Of a stretch of 64,000 bases of DNA, positions 8,404 through 16,888 are shown piece after piece (within the stretch, counting starts at the first letter, position 1; every line of letters begins with the position of its first letter). Source of the DNA: DASVWZ01 sp963715675 (lineage in GTDB: Bacteria; Acidobacteriota; Terriglobia; Terriglobales; Acidobacteriaceae). The stretch is taken from positions 4,588,001 through 4,652,000 of the forward strand of contig OY970265.1 in NCBI GenBank assembly GCA_963715675.1, read 5' to 3'. The position numbers and the translations under genes are program-made. Under the pieces are notes generated by a model that ran no database searches, had not been told where the DNA came from, and saw only the letters and a list, made by a program, of their open reading frames with translations.

Positions 8404-8558
8404 TATAGAAAACAAGTGGCTTGCCTTTTTTGTGCTTGGTAAAATATAGAAAACAAACGTCGTTGAGAATGGCGTTTTATGCCTTTTCACCCCCGTTTCT
8501 GCACTAATGGCTGTAAAATATAGATTGCAAAGACTTTATATTATAATATAGAAAACAC
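8404..8558 (+). repeat. Cluster of TATAGAAAACA direct repeats
   Basis: TATAGAAAACAA occurs at 8404-8415 and 8445-8456, TATAGAAAACAC at 8547-8558, and a diverged copy AAATATAGATTGCAA around 8516-8530. The copies share upstream AT-rich bases. They could be operators for either flanking gene, or remnants of foreign DNA. Confidence 0.5.
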
Positions 8559-8960
8559 ACGACTTAGCTGCCTAGTCAGCATTCCTAGTGGCTCCGCTCC
8601 ACTCCCGGAGGATCCTCCATGCGCTCACCACGCTCCAGCGGGTTACGTCCTAATAGATAACTAATCATTGTGATAAATATCTTATTGATATTGTGCGGCC
8701 CGGTGTGCGGTGTTGTCAAGGAGCCGGATCACGTGGAGCGAGATCACGGGGGCGGGTGCATAGGGTACCCGGGAACCGCGGCACTCAAGGCCAAGGAAGG
8801 CTGGCCTGGGTCACCCCGGGAGTATCCTGCTAAGTTATTACAAATACACGCGTTAGATGCTAGCTGCGGCAGGGATGGCAAACCCGGGTAACCAGCGAAA
8901 TAGCACTAACGTGGTATGTAGCCGGAAGCGGGTTCATGGCATCCTACAGGTAGAGATGTG

Positions 8961-8983
8961 GGGTTTGCCAGGGCGGCAAACCC
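8961..8983 (+). promoter_or_regulatory. Hairpin just before the patatin ribosome site
   Basis: GGGTTTGCC (8961-8969) pairs perfectly with GGCAAACCC (8975-8983) around the loop AGGGC. It abuts AGGAG at 8984-8988, the probable ribosome site of the patatin gene, so the stem could limit ribosome access. Confidence 0.45.
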
Positions 8984-9000
8984 AGGAGCGTGGGGTTCCT

Positions 9001-9927
9001 GTGAAGCGTCTGGACAAAGTCATCCGGTCGGCGGTGCAGAGCTTTGGCCGCGAACTTTCCCGCAGGTCGCATGCGGGCGAGGCGAAGCGTGTCCCTGCAA
9101 TCGGCATTGCCCTGGGTGGAGGCTTTGCCCGCGGCATTGCGCATATCGGAGTTCTCAAAGTCCTGGAAGAAGCAGGCATCCCGGTCCGCATGGTTGCGGG
9201 CACCAGTGTGGGCGCGCTGATCGGGGCGACGTATTGCAGCGGGCTTACGATCGCGGAACTGGAAGAAGTCGCGCACAGTGTCCGCTTCACAACGTTCGCG
9301 CGCTGGACGCTCTCGCGCTACGGGTTCACCACGAACGACCGCATGGTCTCGTTTCTGACCCGCACTTTGAAAGTGCAGACCTTTGAAGAATTGCGCATTC
9401 CCCTAGGCGTGACCGCAACCGACTTCAACACGGGCGAGGGAGCGGTGTTTCACTCCGGCTCGATTATCGACCCGGTGCGGGCGAGTTGCGCTTATCCGGG
9501 GATGTTTCTGCCGGTGGAAATTCGCGGACGCTGGCTGGTGGATGGGATGCTTTCTCATCCGGTGCCGGTCGGCCCGCTGCGCGAAATGGGGGCGGAGCGC
9601 GTGCTGGCGGTGCACCTGAAAGGACAGCGGGCGAATGCGACCGCGCCCCGGCACCTGTTTGACGTGATCGGGCAGTCGTTCGCGATCGCGCAGGACAGGA
9701 TGAGTACGGTGTGGAGAAGCGCGGCCGACCTGGTGATCGAGCCTGACGTCGCGGGTTATAACTACGACGACTTCAAACGAGCCGGAGAGTTGATCCGCGC
9801 GGGCGAACTGGCAATGCGTCATGCATTGCCGGAAGTGCGCAAATGGCTGGAAGCTCCTGTGGAAACCAGCGTCCCCATGAAGGCGCCTGGGGTGGTGGCA
9901 AGACCCGCGCCGATGCCAGCGGACTGA
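9001..9927 (+). CDS. Patatin-like phospholipase (RssA/NTE-type)
   Basis: Encodes 308 residues from GTG at 9001; the frame stays open further upstream to 8857, but that part runs through the hairpin and does not look coding. The patatin core is complete: oxyanion loop GGGFARGIAHIGVL, nucleophile elbow GTSVG, and the dyad aspartate in WLVDGMLSHPVPV. It should hydrolyse acyl esters of phospholipids or lysophospholipids. There is no signal peptide, so it is probably cytoplasmic or peripheral to the membrane. AGGAG lies 12 bases from the GTG, a rather long spacing. The RssA-like length argues against a VipD/ExoU effector. Confidence 0.87.
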   Translation: MKRLDKVIRSAVQSFGRELSRRSHAGEAKRVPAIGIALGGGFARGIAHIGVLKVLEEAGIPVRMVAGTSVGALIGATYCSGLTIAELEEVAHSVRFTTFARWTLSRYGFTTNDRMVSFLTRTLKVQTFEELRIPLGVTATDFNTGEGAVFHSGSIIDPVRASCAYPGMFLPVEIRGRWLVDGMLSHPVPVGPLREMGAERVLAVHLKGQRANATAPRHLFDVIGQSFAIAQDRMSTVWRSAADLVIEPDVAGYNYDDFKRAGELIRAGELAMRHALPEVRKWLEAPVETSVPMKAPGVVARPAPMPAD

Positions 9928-9993
9928 AAGCTTGAGCCGGCATTATTGCCGGTGGAATTGTGTTTGCCTTTCGACGTTCCAGCCGCAGGTAGC

Positions 9994-11076
9994 TCAGTGA
10001 GGCTTCTCTTCCTCCGGACGTGTCTTCGGTTGAGGTTTAGGAACGGGGTGCGGCGCCGGATGGGCGGCTGCAGGCTGCGGCGTGGTCTGGGGATGTACCT
10101 GGTTCGCAGGGCGAGGCGGGCTTGCCGGCTGCGGTGAGCTCTCGGAACGAACATCATTCCCAAGACGCGGTGAGGTGGCTGGACGAGGTACAGTTGCGGG
10201 AGCCGGCGCCGGCGCCGGTCGAACCGGCGTGCTCATGGCGTTCGGGGGACGCGGCACGCTCGAACGCGGATTGCCGGATTCAACTCCTGGGTGCATGCCC
10301 GGGTTTACCGCTCCTCTGCCTGTGGTGATTGCGTGGTTTACCGCCGGATTGTAAGGTGCTCCCTCACCTTTGGCTTTTACGACTCCGGCGCCACTAAACT
10401 GCCCGGGTTTCGCGGTGGCGGCGATTTCCGGCTTCCCGTGATTCACCGACGCCAGAAGTGCATGGTTGGTGCTGGCGGCGGTCTCATGCTGGGTTTGCTC
10501 GAAGGTAGGTGGGGTGTGCGGCTGCAGCGCGGCAGCTTTTTCCTGAGCAGTCGGCTGGGCCGCGATGCCTCCGGGTCCGCCGTTATAGCTGACGTTGTTC
10601 ACGGTGGTGTTGTTGATCACGGTCTGGTTGTAAACATTGTGAATGTTGGTGACGTTCACATTGTTCACGGTACGGTTGTAGTAGAACTGTCCGTTGTTCC
10701 AACGGCCCCCGTAGAAGCCGCTCCCGGGATAACCGTAGCCATAAGGGACACCGCCGTAGAAACCAACCACCGGGCCCCAGTAACCGGGATGCCAGCCGTA
10801 ACCACCGTTCTCGAATGCCCAGAAGCCGGGAGTCCACAACAGGCCCGGCTGAGGAGCCATGACCCAAGTTCCGGGCACCCAGTAGTACCCGTTCGGACTC
10901 CATGCCCAGTAGCCAGGCGACCAGATGTAGGCGGGCGCGGGACAAGGAGGCTGTTCATACACGGGCAGCGCGGGTGGACCGACGTTGATGAAAACACCGA
11001 TCTGCGCAAACGATGCAGCGGGTATGGCCAGTAGGAAGATGGCGAACAACGAGCAACGAATCAAAGTCCTGCGCAT
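9994..11076 (-). CDS. Secreted YXWXGXW-repeat protein with proline-rich tail
   Basis: About 360 residues. A signal peptide (RTLIRCSLFAIFLLAIPAAS) is followed by aromatic repeats at about residues 40-110 (IWSPGYWAWSPNGYYW, WTPGFWAFENGGYGW, HPGYWGP), the YXWXGXW signature of a cell-envelope family common in Acidobacteria. The middle is Asn/Val-rich (NNVNVTNIHNVYNQTV) and the last 120 residues are Pro/Ala/Ser-rich and low complexity, ending in charged PKTRPEEEKPH. Function is unknown; a surface or periplasmic structural role is usual for the family. The ATG at 11074-11076 was chosen because AGGAG sits nine bases upstream; an in-frame ATG at 11097 precedes that site. Confidence 0.82.
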   Translation of the reverse strand: MRRTLIRCSLFAIFLLAIPAASFAQIGVFINVGPPALPVYEQPPCPAPAYIWSPGYWAWSPNGYYWVPGTWVMAPQPGLLWTPGFWAFENGGYGWHPGYWGPVVGFYGGVPYGYGYPGSGFYGGRWNNGQFYYNRTVNNVNVTNIHNVYNQTVINNTTVNNVSYNGGPGGIAAQPTAQEKAAALQPHTPPTFEQTQHETAASTNHALLASVNHGKPEIAATAKPGQFSGAGVVKAKGEGAPYNPAVNHAITTGRGAVNPGMHPGVESGNPRSSVPRPPNAMSTPVRPAPAPAPATVPRPATSPRLGNDVRSESSPQPASPPRPANQVHPQTTPQPAAAHPAPHPVPKPQPKTRPEEEKPH

Positions 11077-11293
11077 TGCGTGTTTCTCCTGCCGCATCTC
11101 CCTCGATTGCCTGCGTTTAACAGATTGCCTCGCGGGCTACGTGAAGTGAGGCTAAACATTTTGTGGCGCCGGCGGCTTTCCGGGATGATTCTGGAAACTG
11201 CTTTCATCAGTGTAAACGCCGGTGCGGGGAAAATGTTGCGTAGGACGGCAGCAAGTACTCGATAGTAACGAAGGTTGTCATTATCAAACATTC

Positions 11294-11437
11294 GGTAGTG
11301 GCTCAGTTTGAAAAGGAAGCGAGCCAAACGCGCGATGATTGTGTAGCCCAGAACGCGACACGTCGCGCGGCTCGCCCAGATCCTTCGCGGCGCATAGAAC
11401 GCTTGCTCAAGGATGACAATCAAACTGAGCCACTACC
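11294..11437. mobile_element. MITE (144 bp) with 18-bp terminal repeats
   Basis: GGTAGTGGCTCAGTTTGA at 11294-11311 is perfectly inverted at 11420-11437. Both sides carry the 8-bp duplication AAACATTC (11286-11293 and 11438-11445). The interior of about 108 bp has no coding capacity. The outer GGTAGTGG and the duplication length are the same as for the 2.9-kb element at 333-3213, so a related transposase probably moved it. Confidence 0.9.
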
Positions 11438-11587
11438 AAACATTCCATTTTGTATCGCGAACGGGCGAGAGGAGCGTAGACTGGTCGGTGTTTCTCTTGA
11501 AAGGCAAGCAAGGCGATTCGTGTTGATGTCGGCTCGGGCGACAGCATCGCGTACGCAGACTTCAAGGATGAGCAAAGGAGACTTAAC

Positions 11588-11746
11588 ATGCTTTGGGCAA
11601 TGTTTGTTGCGCTTCTGATTTTGTGGCTTCTGGGGTTCCTCGTCTTTCACGTGGCCGGCATCCTGATTCACGTGCTTCTGGTGGTGGCGTTGGTGGTACT
11701 GGTCATTAAGGTGGTAAAGGGGCCGGCTGTCACGGACAAGCCTTAG
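11588..11746 (+). CDS. Small lmo0937-like membrane protein
   Basis: Encodes 52 residues, nearly all hydrophobic: MLWAMFVALLILWLLGFLVF, then a second segment rich in Val/Leu, ending KGPAVTDKP. This matches the short lmo0937/DUF5670-type inner-membrane family with its L-W-x-x-G-x-x-F-H pattern. AGGAG lies eight bases before the ATG. The family often appears in stress regulons; no function is established. It sits alone between the MITE and a convergent phosphoesterase gene. Confidence 0.8.
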   Translation: MLWAMFVALLILWLLGFLVFHVAGILIHVLLVVALVVLVIKVVKGPAVTDKP

Positions 11747-11951
11747 ACGCGGCTCCACCTGCTGTGGTGGGAAATCCAAGAGGCAAAACTCGCTCATGGG
11801 GAAGAGCACTTCCGAGGTGCAGGGCACAGAGGGCTGGTTGCCTTCGTTGGACGTGTGCCTCATCTTCTCACCGGAAAAGACGAGCATTTTTGATTTCTGA
11901 CTAGAGACCTGGGGAAAGGGCTGTGCGGGGAACACGGTGGCCGACCGGTTG

Positions 11952-13322
11952 TCAATCATCGTCAGGATCGGTTGGCGGGCGTTTGTCATTCAGGAAATAG
12001 CTCTCATCGTAGGGAGCCGCAATCTGGTGGAACGCCTGGGGCTGCTGCTGGAAGTTGAAACAATCAAAGAGATCGTCGGCGTTGGTGTCGCCAAATCCCA
12101 GCGAAGGCAAGCCAAAGACTTCTTCGGTGAATTTCAGAATGCTGCTGAAGTCATGGGTCACGTGAGAAACGTAGCCCGGATTCGCGTAAGGCGAAACGAT
12201 GACGAGCGGTACGCGGAAGCCGTACACGTAGCCGGAGCCCCAACTTTTGCCGTCGTGGATTACCTTGGGCGCAACGTGGTCGTACCATCCGCCCCAGTCG
12301 TCCCAAGTAATAAAGATGGCGGTGCTGGACCAGTACTGGCTGTTTCCGATGGCGTTGACGACGGAGGCGACCCACGAGGGTCCGGTTCCGTTGTTGCCTC
12401 CGGGGTGGTCGGATTGCAGACCACCAGGAATCACCCAACTCACGGCCGGGAGCTTCCCCTCTTTTATGTCCGTCAGAACCTTGCTCTGGCCGATAATGAC
12501 ACTCTTCCAATCCTTGCCAAAGCGGATATGACGGATGGAGTTGGGGCCGGTCCAGAGGAAGTTCGGCGAGGGGGTGTAGTACCGCCAGCTCAGGCCGGCG
12601 TTGTCGAGCAAATCTGACAATGCGCCGTGTTCGTAGCAAGGATAGAGCTTTTTTCCCTCATGCCCGGACGGGTCAATCAAGGCAACGAATTCGCCCTTGG
12701 GAGCAGTGCAACCGGTGTTCAACCCGGGGTTCTTGATTCCGCCTCCGGCAGGATTTTCGGCGGCAAAAGAAGTGCTGGATTTGCTGGGGGCCGAGGTCGC
12801 GGAGATGATGAACTGATGAGCCGGGAAGCTGGGGCCCTGGTTGGTTTGGAACATGCGATCGCCAAAGGCGTAGGTTTCGGCCATCTGGAAATAGGGAGCC
12901 ACGTCGCTCGGCGTCACATACTTAAACTGAGGATTGGGCGGCGGGCAGTGCTTGGAGCCCTTTTCGCAGAGCACGGGAACCTTGTCAGCGCCGTCCATCT
13001 TGCCCTTGTCGTACATCTTGACGAACGGGCCATGGTCGTGGCTCAAGGTGTAATTATTGTCGAGGGGCTGAGGCCCGAGTGGGATGATGTCGCCCTTGGA
13101 ATTCACGCCGCGGTTGGCGATGTCGGCGTTGGGCAACCCGTGGAAGAGGTTATCCGGTGTGCGATTCTCCTGGAAAATCACGACTACGTGCTGAATCGCG
13201 GACTGGGCAGGATCGGCGTCAGCGACCGCCAGCGGGACGGCAGAAACATGGCCGGGCAGAGCACTGACGAAAGTTACAACGATGAATGCGAGGAACAGAA
13301 GAGCGGCGCCGGCGAGTTTCAT
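11952..13322 (-). CDS. Secreted phosphoesterase (phospholipase C / acid phosphatase family)
   Basis: Encodes 456 residues from the ATG at 13322, which has GGAAGGG six bases upstream. A signal peptide (LAGAALLFLAFIVVTFVSAL) is followed by the phosphoesterase family start HVVVIFQENRTPDNLFHGL and later TLSHDHGPF, DRMFQTNQGPSFPAHQF, FITWDDWGGWYDHVAP. These are the metal-binding and substrate motifs of the bacterial phospholipase C/AcpA superfamily (PF04185). It should hydrolyse phosphate mono- or diesters outside the cytoplasm; the exact substrate cannot be told. The C-terminus (LFDCFNFQQQPQAFH) is usual for acidobacterial members. Confidence 0.9.
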   Translation of the reverse strand: MKLAGAALLFLAFIVVTFVSALPGHVSAVPLAVADADPAQSAIQHVVVIFQENRTPDNLFHGLPNADIANRGVNSKGDIIPLGPQPLDNNYTLSHDHGPFVKMYDKGKMDGADKVPVLCEKGSKHCPPPNPQFKYVTPSDVAPYFQMAETYAFGDRMFQTNQGPSFPAHQFIISATSAPSKSSTSFAAENPAGGGIKNPGLNTGCTAPKGEFVALIDPSGHEGKKLYPCYEHGALSDLLDNAGLSWRYYTPSPNFLWTGPNSIRHIRFGKDWKSVIIGQSKVLTDIKEGKLPAVSWVIPGGLQSDHPGGNNGTGPSWVASVVNAIGNSQYWSSTAIFITWDDWGGWYDHVAPKVIHDGKSWGSGYVYGFRVPLVIVSPYANPGYVSHVTHDFSSILKFTEEVFGLPSLGFGDTNADDLFDCFNFQQQPQAFHQIAAPYDESYFLNDKRPPTDPDDD

Positions 13323-13513
13323 ATGTTCCCTTCCAGTCGTCGTCCGCGAAAAGCGACGGCACACCATCATCCACGCTGAATTCGAAGATCTCGCGTTCCC
13401 CGGTGGTTCGAATCTTCCGGGGCGGGCCCTGGAAGATTCAGTCGAAACGGACACACTTCTGACTGAGCAGCAGAGCGTTCAGGCGTGTTCCGCGGTGTGG
13501 CTTGCGGCTCCGC

Positions 13514-14905
13514 TTATCTGTTTGCGCTCAACAAACTTTCGAGCTTGGCCAGGCGCGCGGCGAGGTCTCGAATCTCCTCCTGCTGTCGCGCGATCGTGTC
13601 ATTTTGCAGCTCGTTGGTTTTCTGCTGTTCCTCGACGAGTTGCCGCTGCTTCTGGACCTCGTTCAGGAGCATGGCGTTGACAAAGTGGTAGCGCACCGTC
13701 TGCGGAGTGCCGTCCTTGTCGAAGACCACGAGTTGCGGGGCCACCTGGGCTACTTCCTCGGCCACCAGACCATACTGGCGCGTCTGGGTCTGGTCGAGTT
13801 CGGGCTTGTAGAAGAACGACACCGGCCGCAGCTTCATCAGGACGTCGCTCTCCGCGCCCATGTCGACGATCTGATGCTTGAAACGGCGGGAGGAGGTGGA
13901 AGTACCGAGCTGGCCCGCTCCGTTGACGAGTACGTCGACGCCGTTGGGGCTGGCTTCTCCCGAGATCCCGGCGATGAAAGCTCCGGTGATGGTTCCGATA
14001 TAGCCGATGCGGATGGTATTGAATTCGCCGAGGATTCCGCTGTTGCCGATGTAAATGTCATTGCTTTCACCTCCGCTGAGGTTGCCCCCGGCGCCCGTGC
14101 CCACTGCGATGTTGCCACTCCCGGTCGTGAGCTTGGCGAGCGCGGCGTCACCAACCGCGACGTTGTTGTTGCCGGTGGTAACAGCGGTGAGCGCGCTAAA
14201 GCCGAAGGCGGAGTTGCCGCCCGCGGTGGTGCTGGTGTTGAGCGCGAAGTTGCCAAAGGCGGAGTTGCCGCCGGTCGTACCAGAGGACCCACCGGTGGTG
14301 TTTTTTTCCAGAGCGCCGGTGCCGAAAGCGGCGTTGCCATTGCCCGACGTGTTGAATGCGAGCGCGGCGTCGCCGAAGGCCTCGTTTTGAATCCCCGTGG
14401 TATTGGCGTAAAGCGCAGCGTAGCCTAAGGCCGAGTTGTTATGGCCGGTGGTGTTCTTGCTCAAGGCATAGCCGCCCACGGCTGTATTGTAGGCACCCGT
14501 GGTGGTCGCATAGAGCGTACCGAAGCCCAGGCCAGTGTCGTACGTGCCGGTGGTGCTGAAGTTTCCGGCGAGGTATCCGAGGAAGGTGTTTCGACTGTTG
14601 GTGGGCCCGTAGTTGTGCAGGAACGGCACGCCGATCGAGATCACGCCTTTGGTTCCGCCGCTGGTAGTGTAGGGTAAAGATAGGTTGCCGGTTACGTCGA
14701 CGGTTGAGCCCGACTGGGACACCGCCGAGTTGATCACGGTCGATGTGCCGTTGAAGATGGGCAGGTAGCCGGAGGTGCCGCCGGTGGTGGTCACGTCGGT
14801 GGCCATGGGCTGGGGAGGGTTTCCCGTCTGTGCAAGAGTCAGTGGAACCAGCGACAGTACGAGCGAAAAGAATCCAACTACCACACAACAGACGCGTGGC
14901 CTCAT
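13514..14905 (-). CDS. Secreted tail-fibre-like protein with S74 intramolecular chaperone domain
   Basis: Encodes 463 residues. A signal peptide (CCVVVGFFSLVLSLVPLTLA) is followed by about ten repeats of roughly 20-25 residues with the pattern NTTGxxNxAxGxxAL (for example TGHNNSALGYAALYANTTG), resembling YadA-like head repeats, and a linker. The peptidase S74 domain begins at SSRRFKHQI, with PVSFFYKPE and YGLVAEEVAQ. The protein ends in a coiled coil (VQKQRQLVEEQQKTNELQND). S74 domains drive trimerisation of phage fibres and self-cleave. In Acidobacteria such proteins occur without phage genes nearby, as here, so a surface fibre is more likely than a prophage remnant. Confidence 0.85.
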   Translation of the reverse strand: MRPRVCCVVVGFFSLVLSLVPLTLAQTGNPPQPMATDVTTTGGTSGYLPIFNGTSTVINSAVSQSGSTVDVTGNLSLPYTTSGGTKGVISIGVPFLHNYGPTNSRNTFLGYLAGNFSTTGTYDTGLGFGTLYATTTGAYNTAVGGYALSKNTTGHNNSALGYAALYANTTGIQNEAFGDAALAFNTSGNGNAAFGTGALEKNTTGGSSGTTGGNSAFGNFALNTSTTAGGNSAFGFSALTAVTTGNNNVAVGDAALAKLTTGSGNIAVGTGAGGNLSGGESNDIYIGNSGILGEFNTIRIGYIGTITGAFIAGISGEASPNGVDVLVNGAGQLGTSTSSRRFKHQIVDMGAESDVLMKLRPVSFFYKPELDQTQTRQYGLVAEEVAQVAPQLVVFDKDGTPQTVRYHFVNAMLLNEVQKQRQLVEEQQKTNELQNDTIARQQEEIRDLAARLAKLESLLSANR

Positions 14906-15226
14906 GAGACGTAGCTCCTTCTAATGGTGAATCGACTTGTTTCCAGATGAGACCGAATGCTTAAGTAAGAGACCGCGATGGAAATTAGATTCCGGGCAAC
15001 GGAATAATACGTAAATGTGCCCAAAACTTGCCGGACATTATGTTCGGTAATTGTTGCGCTGTCAAGCTGCAAATAGTTGCAGTCGTAAACCGGGGTGGCT
15101 TAAAGCACAGCATGGCCAGCGGTGAAACCGGCTGGAAGTTCACCTTGTACTCTGGGATGGACTTTCCCGAGGGAACCGCGGACCATGCGGTGGAGGCCGC
15201 CGAGCCTTCACCGCATGGATCTGCTG
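14906..15226. other. Gene-free gap
   Basis: This 321-bp stretch lies upstream of the S74 protein gene and downstream of pckA, both on the minus strand. An open frame on the plus strand (15028-15306) overlaps the pckA 3' end and shows no family features. I see no clear promoter or repeat. Confidence 0.5.
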
Positions 15227-16888
15227 TCAGCGAACCAAAGCTGTCGTCAGACGCTTCGGCCCGGCTTCCAGTATGTGCTCCGGGCATTCGGCCATCATCA
15301 GCTTGAAGTTCTCGATGAAGCGAGCCGCCAGCGCATCGTACTTGTCAAAGTACTGCTCCCGGCTGGGCCAGGTATTGGCCGGATCGAGAATCTGCGAGGG
15401 CACTCCTTCACACTGAACCGGCACATCGAAGCCAAAAACCGGATCCTTCTGATACTTCACCTTAAGCAGCGAGCCGTTGAGCGCCGCATTGAGCAAGGCG
15501 CGGGTGTGATGGATGCTGATGCGCTTGCCCACGCCAAACGGTCCGCCCGTCCAACCGGTATTCACCAGCCACACGTGGGCGCCGTGCTTTTGGATCTTCT
15601 GCTTCAGGAGTTCAGCGTAGGCCAGCGGGTGATGCACCATGAACGGACCGCCGAAGCAGGTGCTGAACGTCATCTCGGGTTCTACCCCAAGTCCGATCTC
15701 AGTACCGGCAATCTTGCTGGTGTAACCGGAAATGAAATGGTAGATCGCCTGGTCGGGGGTGAGCTTGGCGATGGGCGGCATCACGCCGGAGGCGTCGCAG
15801 GTCAGGAAAATGACGTTCTGCGGGTGCCCGGCGCGCTTCTCCGGCAGGTGATTGGCGATGTAGGACAGGGGGTAAGCAGCCCGCGTGTTCTCCGTCACAG
15901 TGTAGTCATTCAAATCCAGATGCCGCGAGACGGGATCAATGGTAACGTTTTCGAGCACGGTCCCAAACTGGCGCGTGCAAGCATAGATTTGCGGTTCGGC
16001 ATCCGGCGAAAGACGGATCACCTTGGCATAGCAGCCATCCTCAAAGTTGAACACGCCGTTGTCGCTCCAGCCATGCTCGTCATCGCCGATCAGATGCCGT
16101 TTCGGGTCGGCGGAAAGCGTGGTTTTGCCGGTGCCTGAGAGGCCGAAGAAGATGGCGACATCGCCGCCGGTGCCGACGTTGGCCGAGCAGTGCATGGAAA
16201 GCACGCCCTGCAGGGGCAACAGAAAGTTGAGGACGGTAAAGATGGTCTTCTTGATTTCCCCGGCGTAGCTGGTGCCACCGATGATGGCCAGGCGTTCCCG
16301 GAAATTGATAATGATGAAGGTTTCGGTGCGGGTGCCGTCCACCATGGGCGAAGCCTGAAACGAGGGGGCCGCGATCACGGTGAATTCGGGCATATGGCGC
16401 TGGAGGGCGTCCTGGCTCCGAATCTTCAGGAACATGGTGCGGGCAAACAGACTGTGCCAGGCCTTCTGGGTGATGACGCGGATGGGAAGGCTGTACTCCG
16501 GGTCGGCTCCCGCGAAGCAGTCCTGTACAAACACATCGCGCCCCTGCAAGTAGCCCTGGAGGCGGGCCAGCAAGGCGCTGAAATTCTCGCTGGTGACGGG
16601 CCGGTTGTACTGGCCCCACCAGATTTTCTCCTCGGTGGATTGCTCGCGGACCACGAATTTGTCGGCGGCGGCACGCGCGGTGTGCTTACCGGTGTTCACC
16701 ACCAGCGGGCCAAGGTGGGAGAGCGCGCCCTCGGAGCGGAAAATACTCTCCTCATAGAGCGCCGGCGTCGGCAGGTTCCAGTAGGCACGCCGCAGATTCA
16801 CCAGCCCATGGTTGGCGAGGCCGTAGGCACTGGCCAGCTTCCCTGCCTCTTTTACAGCGGGAGATTGCACGTCGAGGTAGATGTTCAT
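15227..16888 (-). CDS. pckA: Phosphoenolpyruvate carboxykinase (ATP)
   Basis: Encodes 553 residues, near the usual 530-550. The kinase-1a/P-loop is GLSGTGKTTLSADPKRHLIG and the metal/kinase-2 region is DDEHGWSDNGVFNFEDGCYAK (split by the domain core). It converts oxaloacetate and ATP to phosphoenolpyruvate, CO2 and ADP, the first committed step of gluconeogenesis. The ATG at 16886-16888 overlaps the TGA of the aminotransferase (ATGA), so the two are translationally coupled. The coupling makes sense because an aspartate aminotransferase would supply oxaloacetate. Confidence 0.95.
   Translation of the reverse strand: MNIYLDVQSPAVKEAGKLASAYGLANHGLVNLRRAYWNLPTPALYEESIFRSEGALSHLGPLVVNTGKHTARAAADKFVVREQSTEEKIWWGQYNRPVTSENFSALLARLQGYLQGRDVFVQDCFAGADPEYSLPIRVITQKAWHSLFARTMFLKIRSQDALQRHMPEFTVIAAPSFQASPMVDGTRTETFIIINFRERLAIIGGTSYAGEIKKTIFTVLNFLLPLQGVLSMHCSANVGTGGDVAIFFGLSGTGKTTLSADPKRHLIGDDEHGWSDNGVFNFEDGCYAKVIRLSPDAEPQIYACTRQFGTVLENVTIDPVSRHLDLNDYTVTENTRAAYPLSYIANHLPEKRAGHPQNVIFLTCDASGVMPPIAKLTPDQAIYHFISGYTSKIAGTEIGLGVEPEMTFSTCFGGPFMVHHPLAYAELLKQKIQKHGAHVWLVNTGWTGGPFGVGKRISIHHTRALLNAALNGSLLKVKYQKDPVFGFDVPVQCEGVPSQILDPANTWPSREQYFDKYDALAARFIENFKLMMAECPEHILEAGPKRLTTALVR

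Larger units (their letters stand above)
8322..9000. other. Gene-free divergent spacer, AT-rich in its first third
   Basis: This 679-bp stretch separates glpD from the patatin gene. I see no convincing coding region. The part at 8400-8560 is strikingly AT-rich compared with the surroundings and holds four copies of a TATAGA motif (see the repeat entry). The part at 8580-8960 is GC-rich and without recognisable genes; no tRNA fold was found by eye. Confidence 0.6.

Noticed and set aside
8580..8960. tRNA or small RNA gene in the GC-rich part of the glpD/patatin spacer
   Set aside because: No cloverleaf, T-loop GTTCRA or matching acceptor stem could be found by eye.
9946..11034. Plus-strand open frames across 9946-11034
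   Set aside because: Antisense to the YXWXGXW protein whose repeats and signal peptide are clear; low-complexity DNA yields long shadow frames.
13514..14905. Prophage tail fibre
   Set aside because: S74 domain suggests phage, but there is a signal peptide and no phage gene is anywhere near.
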